From positions 930,001 through 994,000 of the forward strand of contig NZ_AP025504.1 of assembly GCF_024347575.1 (NCBI RefSeq): a stretch of DNA of 64,000 nucleotides, written 5' to 3'. The position numbers and the translations under genes were made by a program. This DNA comes from Vibrio pelagius (GTDB lineage: Bacteria; Pseudomonadota; Gammaproteobacteria; Enterobacterales; Vibrionaceae). Numbering within the stretch: position 1 is the stretch's first letter; each line of letters starts with the position of its first letter. Positions 1 to 8,566 of the stretch are shown here, in pieces. Under the pieces are notes generated by a model. The model made no database searches, was not told the DNA's origin, and was given only the letters and a program-made list of their open reading frames with translations.

Positions 1-722
1 TGAAAATGAAAAAGCTGGCTGGCGACGAAATCAAACGTGAAGTAGCAAAAGTGATTGAGCTGGTGGACTTGAAAGGTAAAGAGACCTTCTATCCACATCA
101 GTTATCAGGTGGTCAGCGTCAACGCGTTGCTCTAGCGCGTGCTCTGGTGGTTAAGCCACGTATTCTGTTGCTTGATGAACCGCTTTCTGCATTGGATGCC
201 AAGATCCGTAAGCACCTTCGTCAGCAGATCCGTGATATCCAAAAAGAGATGGATCTGACGACTATCTTTGTTACTCACGACCAAGAAGAGGCGATGATCA
301 TGTCAGATCGCATCTTCTTGATGAACAAAGGCGAGATCGTTCAGGCAGGCACACCTGAAGAGATCTACACTCAACCTGCGAATGAGTTTGTCGCAGGCTT
401 TATGGGACACTACAACTTAGTCCAAGCGAACAAAGCTAAACAACTTTTCGATATCGACACCGACTGGAAGGTCGCGATACGCCCTGAATCTATTTATGTC
501 AAAGAGCTGGGAAGACAATACGGTGCACATATTTCAGCACCCAAAACGGGTACGATCCGTAATCATCAGCTGCTGGGCAACGTGATTCGCTATCAAGTTG
601 ATGTGGATGAGTGTGAGCTCACTGTCGACCTATTAAATCGCTCTTCTGAGCGTTTATTGGCTAACGGTAGCCAACTAGAGTTGCTATTTAATTTAAACGA
701 AATTCAGCCTGTGAGAGCCTAA
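1..722 (+). CDS. ABC transporter ATP-binding protein, 5' end cut by window
   Basis: C-terminal part of an importer ATPase of the PotA/FbpC (MOI/CUT1-like) type. The reading frame is open to the left edge, so the Walker A region lies outside. Visible are the signature motif LSGGQRQRVALARAL (about residues 34-48 of what remains), Walker B ILLLDEPLSALD, the H-loop VTHD, and a C-terminal extension that looks like a TOBE regulatory domain. It would energise uptake of a small solute at the inner membrane. The substrate cannot be read from this fragment. The HAD hydrolase starts one base after its stop codon, so the two are almost certainly co-transcribed. The ATG at 6 is internal and not a credible start. 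Confidence 0.93.
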   Translation, partial: KMKKLAGDEIKREVAKVIELVDLKGKETFYPHQLSGGQRQRVALARALVVKPRILLLDEPLSALDAKIRKHLRQQIRDIQKEMDLTTIFVTHDQEEAMIMSDRIFLMNKGEIVQAGTPEEIYTQPANEFVAGFMGHYNLVQANKAKQLFDIDTDWKVAIRPESIYVKELGRQYGAHISAPKTGTIRNHQLLGNVIRYQVDVDECELTVDLLNRSSERLLANGSQLELLFNLNEIQPVRA

Positions 723-723
723 G

Positions 724-1383
724 ATGTCTAAGCCTTTGTATGTATTTGATATGGATGAAACCCTAGTCAACGGCGATGCTGCGATGATGTGGAATGAGTT
801 CTTAGTCGAAAAAGGTATTGCGAGTGATGCAAGTTTTGTTGAAGAAGATCAGCGCCTTATGGGACTCTACACCCAAGGTAAGCTGGATATGGAAGATTAC
901 CTAACATTCGCCATGCAGCCGCTTGCTGATATGACAACACAACAAGTGAATGCCTTGGTTGAGGAGTGCGTTGACACCAAAGTTCTACCTAATCTGTTTA
1001 AGCAGACTCTGCCATTGATAGAGCAACTAAAGCGCGATGAAATCGACATGCTGATCATCTCTGCCAGTGTGACTTTTTTGGTTGAAGTCGTAGGACAAAA
1101 ACTCGGCATTTCTGAGGCACTTGGTATCGATCTGGTCGAGAAGCAAGGGCGCTACACATCCAAAATAGAAGGCGTGCCGAGCTATCGAGAGGGTAAAGTG
1201 ACACGCTTAGAGCAGTGGATCGCTGCACAACCGACAACGTACTCAGAGATTCATTTCTACACTGACTCGATCAATGATCTGCCGCTTTGTGAGTATGCGG
1301 ATTATGTGTATTTGGTGAACCCATGCCCACGACTGAAGGCATTGGCCGACAGACCGAATTGGCAGACCTTGAATTGGGACTGA
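724..1383 (+). CDS. HAD-superfamily hydrolase, SerB-like (HAD-IB)
   Basis: Predicted cytoplasmic phosphatase of 219 aa. Motif I is FDMDETLVNGD, with the nucleophile D9 and general acid D11. Motif II is IISAS near residue 113. Motif IV is DSINDLPL near the C-terminus, with metal-binding acids. This is the phosphoserine-phosphatase-like layout with a helical cap between motifs I and II. The gene follows the ABC ATPase with a 1-nt gap and is the last gene before a strong hairpin terminator. The operon suggests it dephosphorylates a product of the imported solute, but the substrate is unknown. True SerB is usually longer and sits elsewhere, so it should not be called serB. Confidence 0.88.
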   Translation: MSKPLYVFDMDETLVNGDAAMMWNEFLVEKGIASDASFVEEDQRLMGLYTQGKLDMEDYLTFAMQPLADMTTQQVNALVEECVDTKVLPNLFKQTLPLIEQLKRDEIDMLIISASVTFLVEVVGQKLGISEALGIDLVEKQGRYTSKIEGVPSYREGKVTRLEQWIAAQPTTYSEIHFYTDSINDLPLCEYADYVYLVNPCPRLKALADRPNWQTLNWD

Positions 1384-1405
1384 TGCCGATTGTGGCCGCT
1401 TGAAC

Positions 1406-1436
1406 AAAAAACTCTGACATCGCGTCGGAGTTTTTT
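1406..1436. terminator. Bidirectional rho-independent terminator
   Basis: Thirteen-base arms (1406-1418 and 1424-1436, one G.T wobble) around a 5-nt loop, with an A-run on one side and a T-run on the other. It lies between the HAD gene and the convergent RpiR gene and can stop both. Confidence 0.85.
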
Positions 1437-1474
1437 GTTTTTACATCGAGACAAAGCTTATGACTGAAAGGGTT

Positions 1475-2338
1475 TTAGTCACCAAGAGGTTGTCGGTCGC
1501 CCCCTCCTCGGTAGGAGTCTAAAGCAACTTTCAAGCGGCGCAATTTATCGCGCGAGCGGTTCTTGTGATTGACTGCCATGCCCATTGAAAGTACATCCAC
1601 TAACGCCAGCATCGCGTAGCGAGACGCCGATGGTTTGTAGATGAAATCAGTTTCCATGTGCTTAATAGGTAATAAGATATCCGCAATGTTTGCTAGTGGT
1701 GTATCTTGTGGCGTAATCGCGATGATCTTAAGTCCATATTGTTTCGCTAGTTCGGCAGTTTCGGTGATAACGGGCGTAAAGCCTGTCGCGGAAATCATCA
1801 CCATCACATCATTGGCATCGGCTGTAGCGGCAACCATGCGTGACATTAAGCCATCGTTGTACGACACCACTGGATAGCCTAAACGAAACAGTCGGTGTTG
1901 CAGCTCTTGAGAGGCAATAGTTGAGCCGCCACCCATGCCAATAGCAATAATCTGTCTGGCGTTGTGTAGCCAGTTTACCGCGGTTTCAATGTCTTGTTCT
2001 TTGAACAGAGTGCGGTTGATGTCTAGGCTCTGCTTGATCGACTCGTAGATACCTTGATAACCCGTTTGGTTCACAGGTTCGAGAATAAAGCGCTGGCCAA
2101 CTGTTAGGGTTTGAGCAAGCTTGATCTTCATGTCACGTACGTTGTTACAGCCAATCGCCTTAGCAAAACGGGTAATGGTAGCTTCGCTCACTTGCGCGTT
2201 TTCAGCGAGTTCTGTAATGCTGGCTTTGGCGGCAAACTCAATGTCATCCATGATCAGCTTGGCGACTTTTTTCTCGGCATCACGAAGAGCGGGAAAACGC
2301 TCGGTTATCTGTGAAATGATATCTACTTCTAAACTCAA
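1475..2338 (-). CDS. RpiR/MurR-family transcriptional regulator
   Basis: 287-aa regulator with an N-terminal helix-turn-helix (about residues 1-78, including SITELAENAQVSEATITRFAKAIG) and a C-terminal SIS sugar-phosphate-binding domain (about 125-265, with IGMGGGSTIASQELQHRL). The start is a TTG preceded by AAAGGATCAGGATTC; no later start keeps the HTH intact. Family members sense sugar phosphates or keto-acid intermediates. It is transcribed in the same direction as, and 89 bp downstream of, the DSD1-like gene, so it probably autoregulates and controls the divergent deacylase/RidA/symporter genes. A likely ligand is KDG-6-phosphate or glucosaminate; this is inferred from context only. Confidence 0.9.
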   Translation of the reverse strand: MSLEVDIISQITERFPALRDAEKKVAKLIMDDIEFAAKASITELAENAQVSEATITRFAKAIGCNNVRDMKIKLAQTLTVGQRFILEPVNQTGYQGIYESIKQSLDINRTLFKEQDIETAVNWLHNARQIIAIGMGGGSTIASQELQHRLFRLGYPVVSYNDGLMSRMVAATADANDVMVMISATGFTPVITETAELAKQYGLKIIAITPQDTPLANIADILLPIKHMETDFIYKPSASRYAMLALVDVLSMGMAVNHKNRSRDKLRRLKVALDSYRGGGDRQPLGD

Positions 2339-2427
2339 GAATCCTGATCCTTTATTGATGGGGCTATGCCTTAGCCCCGTTAGTATATCTGAATGTTTGG
2401 CTGATTCTAGCCTATTGAAAAATCGAG

Positions 2428-3702
2428 CTAGAAGCAGGTCTCTACCCAGTTTGTTACCTGATAGTCGTCATCGCTGATAGCAATGTAACGCCACTTATCG
2501 AAAGTCAAACATGGGTGTGAGGTTGAGAACGCAATCATGTCACCCACTTCAATCTCTGAAGAGCCGTCCGTTTCCACAAAGGTATGTTGATCCATCACGG
2601 CAGTCGCCGTCAGACCTTTTACTGAGATAGCGTCACCATCGCGATATCCGCGTTCAGCAATTGGTAAACCCGCATCAAAAGCCACATCACGTTTACCTAG
2701 CCCAACCACCAGTTTGGTTGGCTCAGGACGAGAGATAACATATGCCCAAACCTCAAGCGCCGACTCTAAATCCCCACCTAATTCACAGGCGTAACCTTGG
2801 TTTACCTGCGCTCGTTGCAACACCTTGCTTTGAGCATCTAGGTAGATCCCAGTATCGTGAATGGCATAGCAGCCTGGGCGGATGATCGCTAAGTAATCGG
2901 TCAGATTTGCCAAACATTCTGCCACCACATCATACCAAGCAGAACCTGCACCAGTGATGATTGGCTGCCCTGTGATCAGCCCATCTGATGTAAGGCTTTC
3001 GACAGAGCTTAGCGCTTGCTTTATGAAGGTACGAATATCTTGCTCGGCATTGTCGCCATGAATCACACCTTCGTACACTTCGATGCCTGCAAGAGAAAGT
3101 GCAGGCGCTTCTCGAATGGTTTGTGCCAGCTCCAGAACTTCTTGTGGTGAGCGACAGCCGCAGCGCCCGCCTGGTACTCCAAACTCGATCAGAACTTTTA
3201 GCGATTGCTCGGTGTTAGCAAAGTGTTGACTCAATTGCTGCACGTTCACTGGTGAATCGACACAGCAGTAAAAGTCGACGTCGAATTCACGAATAAGTTG
3301 TTCGATGATCGCAATATTGGTTTTACCTACCAATTGGTTGGCCATGATGATTCTTTTTGCCCCCGCCATTGCTGCAACCTCTGCTTGTGCAGGTGTCGCA
3401 ACAGTAATTCCCCAAGCGCCATTTTCTAGTTGCTGGCGAAAGAAATCAGGTGTCATCGATGTTTTACCATGTGGTGATAATTTCACCTGATGATGATCGG
3501 CGAATGATTGCATCCAATTCAGATTATTGGTTAAGGCTGATTGTTTGATAATTGCTACCGGAAGCGAAATATCCTCATCGACCAGTCGATAAACGCCGTT
3601 CTCAGTTCGTGATACTGCTCTCCCTTTTTGGCCTCTTTCAGTCAAGACGAAACAATCTTTTTGATACTTTATAACATCTTTTTGTGCAGGGTTATGTTTC
3701 AT
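2428..3702 (-). CDS. DSD1-family PLP enzyme, probable D-glucosaminate ammonia-lyase
   Basis: 424-aa protein of the alanine-racemase-N / D-serine dehydratase-like (DSD1, D-threonine aldolase) fold. The PLP lysine is K80 in SPHGKTSM. The C-terminal HPCLTFDKW (H396, C398) matches the zinc-ligand pair of eukaryotic-type D-serine dehydratases. These enzymes eliminate the amino group from beta-hydroxy D-amino acids. The neighbours (N-acyl-D-amino-acid deacylase, RidA, KDG kinase, KDPG aldolase) suggest the substrate is D-glucosaminate, giving 2-keto-3-deoxygluconate plus ammonia. That substrate is inferred, and D-serine or D-threonine remain possible. The ATG has AGGA seven bases upstream. It is divergent from the deacylase gene. 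Confidence 0.85.
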   Translation of the reverse strand: MKHNPAQKDVIKYQKDCFVLTERGQKGRAVSRTENGVYRLVDEDISLPVAIIKQSALTNNLNWMQSFADHHQVKLSPHGKTSMTPDFFRQQLENGAWGITVATPAQAEVAAMAGAKRIIMANQLVGKTNIAIIEQLIREFDVDFYCCVDSPVNVQQLSQHFANTEQSLKVLIEFGVPGGRCGCRSPQEVLELAQTIREAPALSLAGIEVYEGVIHGDNAEQDIRTFIKQALSSVESLTSDGLITGQPIITGAGSAWYDVVAECLANLTDYLAIIRPGCYAIHDTGIYLDAQSKVLQRAQVNQGYACELGGDLESALEVWAYVISRPEPTKLVVGLGKRDVAFDAGLPIAERGYRDGDAISVKGLTATAVMDQHTFVETDGSSEIEVGDMIAFSTSHPCLTFDKWRYIAISDDDYQVTNWVETCF

Positions 3703-3878
3703 TGCTGATTCCTAACATGTTTTAAGTGGTTGTTATTTAATGTTTAATTCTATCTACTATTTGTTTTGTGGTAGAAACTATCACACAAATTAAAATATTA
3801 TGTGTGTTTTGTCACTGAAAATCATCGGTTGGATTTTTAATATAGCTCCATCAAGAGAGTGGATTGAGAGAGTGAGAA
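3703..3878. promoter_or_regulatory. Divergent promoter region with candidate RpiR operator
   Basis: 176 bp between the divergent DSD1-like and deacylase genes, and AT-rich. An interrupted repeat CACACA/TGTGTG (3782-3787 and 3801-3806, AT-only spacer) is the most symmetric element. It is a candidate operator for the linked RpiR protein. No exact sigma70 hexamers were assigned. Confidence 0.4.
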
Positions 3879-5312
3879 ATGTTGTTCGATACGATAATTA
3901 AAAATGTAGAGGTGTTCGATGGCACCGGCGAACAATCGTTTTGTGCCGATGTAGCAATCCGAGATGGAAAAATCGCCGAAATTGGCAGCATTGATCATGA
4001 AGATTGTGCCCAGTTGGTTGAAGGAGCAGGCTTAGCATTGGCTCCTGGATTTATCGATGTGCACACACACGACGACACCAACGTCATTCGTTACCCTGAC
4101 TGCTTGCCAAAGATCAGCCAAGGTGTGACAACCGTGATTGTTGGTAACTGCGGTATCAGTGCGTCACCGACGGTTTTAGCTGGTGACCCTCCAGATCCTA
4201 TGAACCTTTTAGGCGCTCAGGCTGATTTCAAATACCCAACCTTTGCCGCGTATGCACAAGCGGTGGAGCAAGCACAACCTGCAGTAAACGTCGCAGCCTT
4301 AGTGGGTCACACCACACTGCGTAACCAAGTGATGGATGACCTGCAACGCACTGCAACAGAAGATGAAATTGCAAAGATGCAGAACAACCTTGATTTAGCG
4401 ATGGAACAAGGTGCATTAGGTTTGAGTTCGGGCTTAGCTTACGCAAGTGCGAAACAAGCGAACGCGAATGAAGTGATGCAGTTAGCCAAAGTGCTGTCTA
4501 ACCATGGCGGTATCTATACCACACATATGCGTACTGAATTTGAAGAGATCTTAAGCGCGATGGAAGAGGCGTTTGAGACTGGTCAATATGCAAAAGTGCC
4601 GGTTGTTATTTCCCACCTTAAATGTGCAGGTGCGGGCAACTGGGGTAGAACCGTTGAAGTGCTTGATTTGATGGACAAGGTTTCAGAGCATCAAGATGTG
4701 TCTTGCGACTGCTACCCATATTCTGCGAGCTCTTCGACATTAGATTTGAAACAGGTGACGGACGATTTCGACATCTTCATCACTTGGTCTCAAGCAAAAC
4801 CAGAACATGCAGGCAAAACCCTAAAGCAAATTGCTGATGAGATGAACCTACCATTGATGGACGCCGCGAAAGCGCTTCAACCAGCTGGTGCGGTTTATCA
4901 CTGCATGGATGAGAACGACGTAAAACGTGTATTGAAATACAAGCTGACCATGGTTGGTTCCGATGGTCTGCCTAATGACCCGCATCCACACCCGAGATTG
5001 TGGGGCACCTTCCCGAAAGTGCTTGGTCACTACTGCCGAGATGAAAAACTGTTCGCGTTACCAGAAGCGATTCACAAAATGACCGGAATGTCGGCTAAAC
5101 GCTATAACCTCGCGGGAAGAGGCGAAGTTCGCCAAGGGGCATTTGCCGATTTAGTTTTATTTGATCCAAAGAATATTAAAGATACAGCAACATTTGAAAA
5201 TCCTATTTCAGTTGCTGAAGGAATAGAAAGTGTATTTGTAAATGGTGAGCTAACTTACCAGAAAGGAAAAGTAAGAAATAATCGTTCTGGCGTTTTTATT
5301 TATCGTAATTAA
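3879..5312 (+). CDS. N-acyl-D-amino-acid deacylase family, probable N-acetylglucosaminate deacetylase
   Basis: 477-aa amidohydrolase of the D-aminoacylase type. The metal-site motif FIDVHTHDD holds H62 and H64. The bridging cysteine typical of D-aminoacylases is C91 (VGNCGIS). Metal-ligand histidines follow in TTHMRTE and ISHLKCAG, and the catalytic Asp is D362 in SDGLPNDPHPHPR. The enzyme removes N-acyl groups from D-configured amino acids. In this cluster the likely substrate is N-acetyl-D-glucosaminate (a C1-oxidised GlcNAc), giving acetate and glucosaminate. The ATG follows a GAGAGAGTGAGA stretch. The gene ends 85 bp before ridA. Cytosolic: no signal peptide is visible. Confidence 0.88.
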   Translation: MLFDTIIKNVEVFDGTGEQSFCADVAIRDGKIAEIGSIDHEDCAQLVEGAGLALAPGFIDVHTHDDTNVIRYPDCLPKISQGVTTVIVGNCGISASPTVLAGDPPDPMNLLGAQADFKYPTFAAYAQAVEQAQPAVNVAALVGHTTLRNQVMDDLQRTATEDEIAKMQNNLDLAMEQGALGLSSGLAYASAKQANANEVMQLAKVLSNHGGIYTTHMRTEFEEILSAMEEAFETGQYAKVPVVISHLKCAGAGNWGRTVEVLDLMDKVSEHQDVSCDCYPYSASSSTLDLKQVTDDFDIFITWSQAKPEHAGKTLKQIADEMNLPLMDAAKALQPAGAVYHCMDENDVKRVLKYKLTMVGSDGLPNDPHPHPRLWGTFPKVLGHYCRDEKLFALPEAIHKMTGMSAKRYNLAGRGEVRQGAFADLVLFDPKNIKDTATFENPISVAEGIESVFVNGELTYQKGKVRNNRSGVFIYRN

Positions 5313-5350
5313 TTGAATAAGCGAAAATAAAAAGACGAATTAATTTAAAT

Positions 5351-5371
5351 ATATTGGAAAGCAACCAATAT
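5351..5371. repeat. Inverted repeat between deacylase and ridA
   Basis: ATATTGG and CCAATAT arms (exact, 7 nt apart) 27 bp upstream of the ridA start. It could be an mRNA hairpin or a protein site; no T-run follows. Confidence 0.4.
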
Positions 5372-5397
5372 TATCTATAAAGAAGTGGAGTTAAAAA

Positions 5398-5790
5398 ATG
5401 ACTATTAAACGTTACGGTGTTGAAGGCGGAACAGGTACTGGCGGACAACATTTACCATTTGCACGCGCAACGGAAGCGGGGGGGGTCCTATACGTTTCTG
5501 GCCAGACACCGATGACAGATGGTGAGGTAGTTGAGGGGGGCATTATTGACCAGTCTCGTCTAGCGATCCAAAACTGTGTCGATATCATGACTGAAGCAGG
5601 CTACGGCCTAGAAGACGTAGTACACGTAAAGGTTGTACTAACAGACTCTCGTTACTTCCAATCATTTAACCAGGTATTCAAAGAGTTCTTTGGGGCTAAC
5701 CCACCGGCACGTATCTGCATGGTTTGCGACTTAGTTGTAGATGTGAAAGTTGAAGTCGATGTGACTTGCTACCGCGCTGATCGCGTTTAG
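5398..5790 (+). CDS. RidA family enamine/imine deaminase
   Basis: 130-aa YjgF/YER057c/UK114 protein. The catalytic arginine R105 in NPPARICMV sits at the position typical of true RidA. RidA proteins hydrolyse reactive 2-aminoacrylate-like imines released by PLP lyases. The gene sits beside a predicted PLP ammonia-lyase, which supports a role in speeding release of ammonia from the enamine/imine intermediate formed from glucosaminate. The start at 5398 follows GTGGAG with good spacing. A perfect 10-bp hairpin lies between this gene and the symporter gene, so expression of the two may be uncoupled. Confidence 0.92.
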   Translation: MTIKRYGVEGGTGTGGQHLPFARATEAGGVLYVSGQTPMTDGEVVEGGIIDQSRLAIQNCVDIMTEAGYGLEDVVHVKVVLTDSRYFQSFNQVFKEFFGANPPARICMVCDLVVDVKVEVDVTCYRADRV

Positions 5791-5818
5791 TTATAACCTA
5801 ATCACAATAACCGACTTA

Positions 5819-5866
5819 GAGAGTATTAGGGCGTAGTTATCCCTGTTATTATTCCTTAATACTCTC
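5819..5866. repeat. Hairpin between ridA and symporter gene
   Basis: GAGAGTATTA (5819-5828) and TAATACTCTC (5857-5866) are exact inverted arms separated by 28 nt. No T-run follows, so it may be an mRNA processing or stability element or a weak attenuator rather than a full terminator. Confidence 0.5.
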
Positions 5867-5992
5867 ACCCTACATTTATAAAAATTACTTTAATTAAAAT
5901 ACAAAAAATAAAGTAATTATATGAAATATAAAATGAATGAATCATAAATAAAAGTTCAGGAATGAACTTAATATTTCACTGAGAGGTGTCAA

Positions 5993-7507
5993 ATGAACAG
6001 CACTCTTTTTCTTACAGGCTTCGGCGTGTACGTATGTTTTTTAATTTGGTTAGGCTGGTTTGTCTCGCGTAATCAAAAATCTGGCGAAGATTTCTTATTA
6101 GGTGGCCGTGGCCTGCCACTATTTTTAGTACTTGGTACAACGGTAGCGACGATGGTCGGTACGGGTTCAAGTATGGGTGCGGTTGGCTTCGGCTACGCAA
6201 ATGGCTGGGCTGGAGCTCTGTACGGAATTGGCGGTGCTGTTGGCATACTATTGCTTGCGTTATGGTTTGCTCCGGTTCGTAAGCTGAACTTCATGACAAT
6301 GAGTGAAGAGCTCGCGTATTACGTGGGTGCTAACCGAATCGTGAAAAACGTAGTTGGCCTACTTATCTTCATCGCATCCATCGGTTGGCTAGGTGCACAC
6401 ATTCTTGGTGGTGGTATGTACCTAGCGTGGATTGCTGACATTGACCTTAACCTTGCGAAGATCATTATTGCAGCGGCATTCACTATCTACGTTGTTATCG
6501 GTGGCTACACAGCAGTTGTATGGACCGATACTATCCAAGCAATCATCCTTTTTGCTGGCTTCATCTTGATGGCGGTGATGTCGGTGAACCACATTGGTGG
6601 CATGGATAACCTTTACGCTGCGATGGACCCTGCTGCTACGAGCTTTTTAGCAATCGATAAACTAGGTATTCTGCCTGCGGTTTCTCTGGCTGTGGTCATC
6701 GGTGTTGGTGTATTGGCAACGCCTTCATTCCGTCAACGCATTTACTCTGGTAAAGACGTTTCAACCATCCGCCGTTCATTCGTAGCTTCTGGTGTGTTGT
6801 ACTTTTTCTTCTCTATCATTCCAGCAATCATTGGTATGGCAGCACACGCTATCGCCCCTACGCTGGATAACCCTAACTTCTCGTTCCCTTACATTGCAGC
6901 AACGGTACTTCCAGTTGGCGTTGGCATGATTGTTCTTATCGCCGGCCTATCTGCAACTATGTCGAGCGCAAGCTCAGATGCGATTGCTGGTGTGTCTATC
7001 CTGCTGCGTGACGTATACGTGATGTTCACAGGTCGTGTACCGAACAAAGAATCAATGATGAACTACTCTCGTTTAGCTTTGGTTGTGGTGATTGGTTTTG
7101 CACTGTTGTTTGCACTGACGTCAAACGACATCATTGGCTACATCACTAAGATGATTTCAACGGTTATGTCAGGCATGTTCGTGTGCGGTATGTTGGGTAA
7201 ATTCTGGAAACGCTACAACTGGCAAGGTGCAATTGCAACGCTAGTGGGTGCTTCTGTGGCTTCATTCATCGTCATGCTCAACGCAGACCTCACTGCTTTC
7301 TGGGGTAATCCTGTGATTCCTTCTTGTCTATTCGCGCTCACAGCAGGTGTGGTCGTGAGCCTAGTGACTCCGGCTAACCAAGTAACACCAGAAATGGCAA
7401 AAGCGATTCTTGATGACGAGCGTGCTCTGATGGAGATGGAAATGTCTGAGACTGGCGTACTTGAAGAAGAAGCGGCACCTCAACGCCCTGCAAATCAAAC
7501 AAGCTAA
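5993..7507 (+). CDS. Sodium:solute symporter (SSS/SLC5 family)
   Basis: 504-aa polytopic inner-membrane protein with about 13 hydrophobic segments, starting with GFGVYVCFLIWLGWFVS. Typical SSS features are GTTVATMVGTGSSMGAVGFGYANG near the N-terminus and GLSATMSSASSDAIAG in the middle. The tail is charged and cytoplasmic. A strong ribosome site (GAGAGGTG) precedes the ATG. It probably takes up the cluster's substrate with Na+, as expected for a marine bacterium. By context this would be N-acetylglucosaminate or a related sugar acid or acylated D-amino acid. A terminator follows the gene, so it closes the first transcription unit. Confidence 0.92.
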   Translation: MNSTLFLTGFGVYVCFLIWLGWFVSRNQKSGEDFLLGGRGLPLFLVLGTTVATMVGTGSSMGAVGFGYANGWAGALYGIGGAVGILLLALWFAPVRKLNFMTMSEELAYYVGANRIVKNVVGLLIFIASIGWLGAHILGGGMYLAWIADIDLNLAKIIIAAAFTIYVVIGGYTAVVWTDTIQAIILFAGFILMAVMSVNHIGGMDNLYAAMDPAATSFLAIDKLGILPAVSLAVVIGVGVLATPSFRQRIYSGKDVSTIRRSFVASGVLYFFFSIIPAIIGMAAHAIAPTLDNPNFSFPYIAATVLPVGVGMIVLIAGLSATMSSASSDAIAGVSILLRDVYVMFTGRVPNKESMMNYSRLALVVVIGFALLFALTSNDIIGYITKMISTVMSGMFVCGMLGKFWKRYNWQGAIATLVGASVASFIVMLNADLTAFWGNPVIPSCLFALTAGVVVSLVTPANQVTPEMAKAILDDERALMEMEMSETGVLEEEAAPQRPANQTS

Positions 7508-7539
7508 ACCTAGTCTCCACAACTGGTTTGCTTAATTCA

Positions 7540-7565
7540 GGCCCTGTTTAGTGGCAGGGCCTTTT
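7540..7565 (+). terminator. Rho-independent terminator after symporter gene
   Basis: GGCCCTG (7540-7546) and CAGGGCC (7555-7561) arms with an 8-nt loop, followed by TTTT. The kinase start lies only 34 bp downstream, so partial readthrough is plausible. Confidence 0.75.
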
Positions 7566-7598
7566 CACCTCGTTTATCTCTCTATTTTAGGATCGGCT

Positions 7599-8546
7599 AT
7601 GCCTGTATCTTCTCACTTCAATATTGTTTTTTTTGGCGAATGTATGGTCGAAATCAGCGGCTCTCCATTAACCAAAAAGTTTGGCGGTGACACGCTAAAT
7701 ACCGCGCTTTACCTTTCTCGCTTAACTCAAAACAAAGACCTATCAGTGCATTACGCGACAGGTCTTGGTGGCGATGAACTGTCTCAAAATATGATTGATA
7801 GCTGGCAGTTAGAAGGTATTCAAACCCATTTCGTAGAGCGTATTGCGAACAAGCTTCCAGGTCTCTACATGGTCGAAACCGATGAGACTGGTGAACGACA
7901 CTTTCATTACTGGCGCAACGACGCGGCAGTCAAATCTTATTTCCAAGCGAATGATTTGAATAAGCTTGAAATCGCGCTGACAGAGAAACAAGTCGACGCG
8001 GTTTACATCAGTGGTATTAGTATCGCGATTTTAGATAACACCTCACGTGAACGTCTGTTGAAAGCCATTGGCGTGTTCTCAAATCAAGGCGGTAAGGTCA
8101 TTTTTGACAACAACTATCGCCCACAGCTTTGGACGACTGACCAAGCACAATACTGGTATGCCAACTTACTTCCAATGGTAGACATCGCGCTGATCACCGA
8201 AGACGACGACTTGCTTGTATGGGGTAACTCAGAGAGCGTTCAACAACGCTGCTTGCGCTTGGGTTGCCAAGAGATCGTTATCAAACGTGGCTGTGAGCCA
8301 TGCAAAATCGTTCAGGTAGAAAGCGGCAAGGTAGTAGAAAGCTACGTATCAGCGACAGCTGTTGCGAACGTTGTTGATACGTGCGCTGCCGGTGACTCCT
8401 TTGCGGCGGGTTACTTAGCGGCACGTTTAACGGGTGAGAGTGCTACCGAAGCTGCTGAACTCGGCCACCAACTGGCTTCTACCGTTATTCAATATTCAGG
8501 CGCCATCATCCCGGTAAGCGCTATGAACCACTTAATTAAAAAATAG
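7599..8546 (+). CDS. kdgK: PfkB-family 2-keto-3-deoxygluconate kinase
   Basis: Ribokinase/PfkB sugar kinase of 315 aa. The start is set at the ATG at 7599, which has AGGA six bases upstream. An open frame begins earlier, at 7551, but overlaps the terminator. The N-terminus FFGECMVEI and the FGGDTLNTALYLSRL region match the KDG-kinase subgroup. The C-terminal DTCAAGDSFAAGY carries the catalytic Asp (D266) and the anion hole. It would phosphorylate KDG to KDPG with ATP in the cytosol. The KDPG aldolase gene follows 20 bp later, which strongly supports this assignment. Confidence 0.88.
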   Translation: MPVSSHFNIVFFGECMVEISGSPLTKKFGGDTLNTALYLSRLTQNKDLSVHYATGLGGDELSQNMIDSWQLEGIQTHFVERIANKLPGLYMVETDETGERHFHYWRNDAAVKSYFQANDLNKLEIALTEKQVDAVYISGISIAILDNTSRERLLKAIGVFSNQGGKVIFDNNYRPQLWTTDQAQYWYANLLPMVDIALITEDDDLLVWGNSESVQQRCLRLGCQEIVIKRGCEPCKIVQVESGKVVESYVSATAVANVVDTCAAGDSFAAGYLAARLTGESATEAAELGHQLASTVIQYSGAIIPVSAMNHLIKK

Positions 8547-8566
8547 AAAGATAAAGCGAAATTATT

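Noticed and set aside
5835..5855. Sequence resembling part of an I-SceI homing-endonuclease site (GTTATCCCTGTTATT).
   Set aside because: Only a partial match, and a similar string recurs in the KDPG aldolase coding region near 8605, so it is chance.
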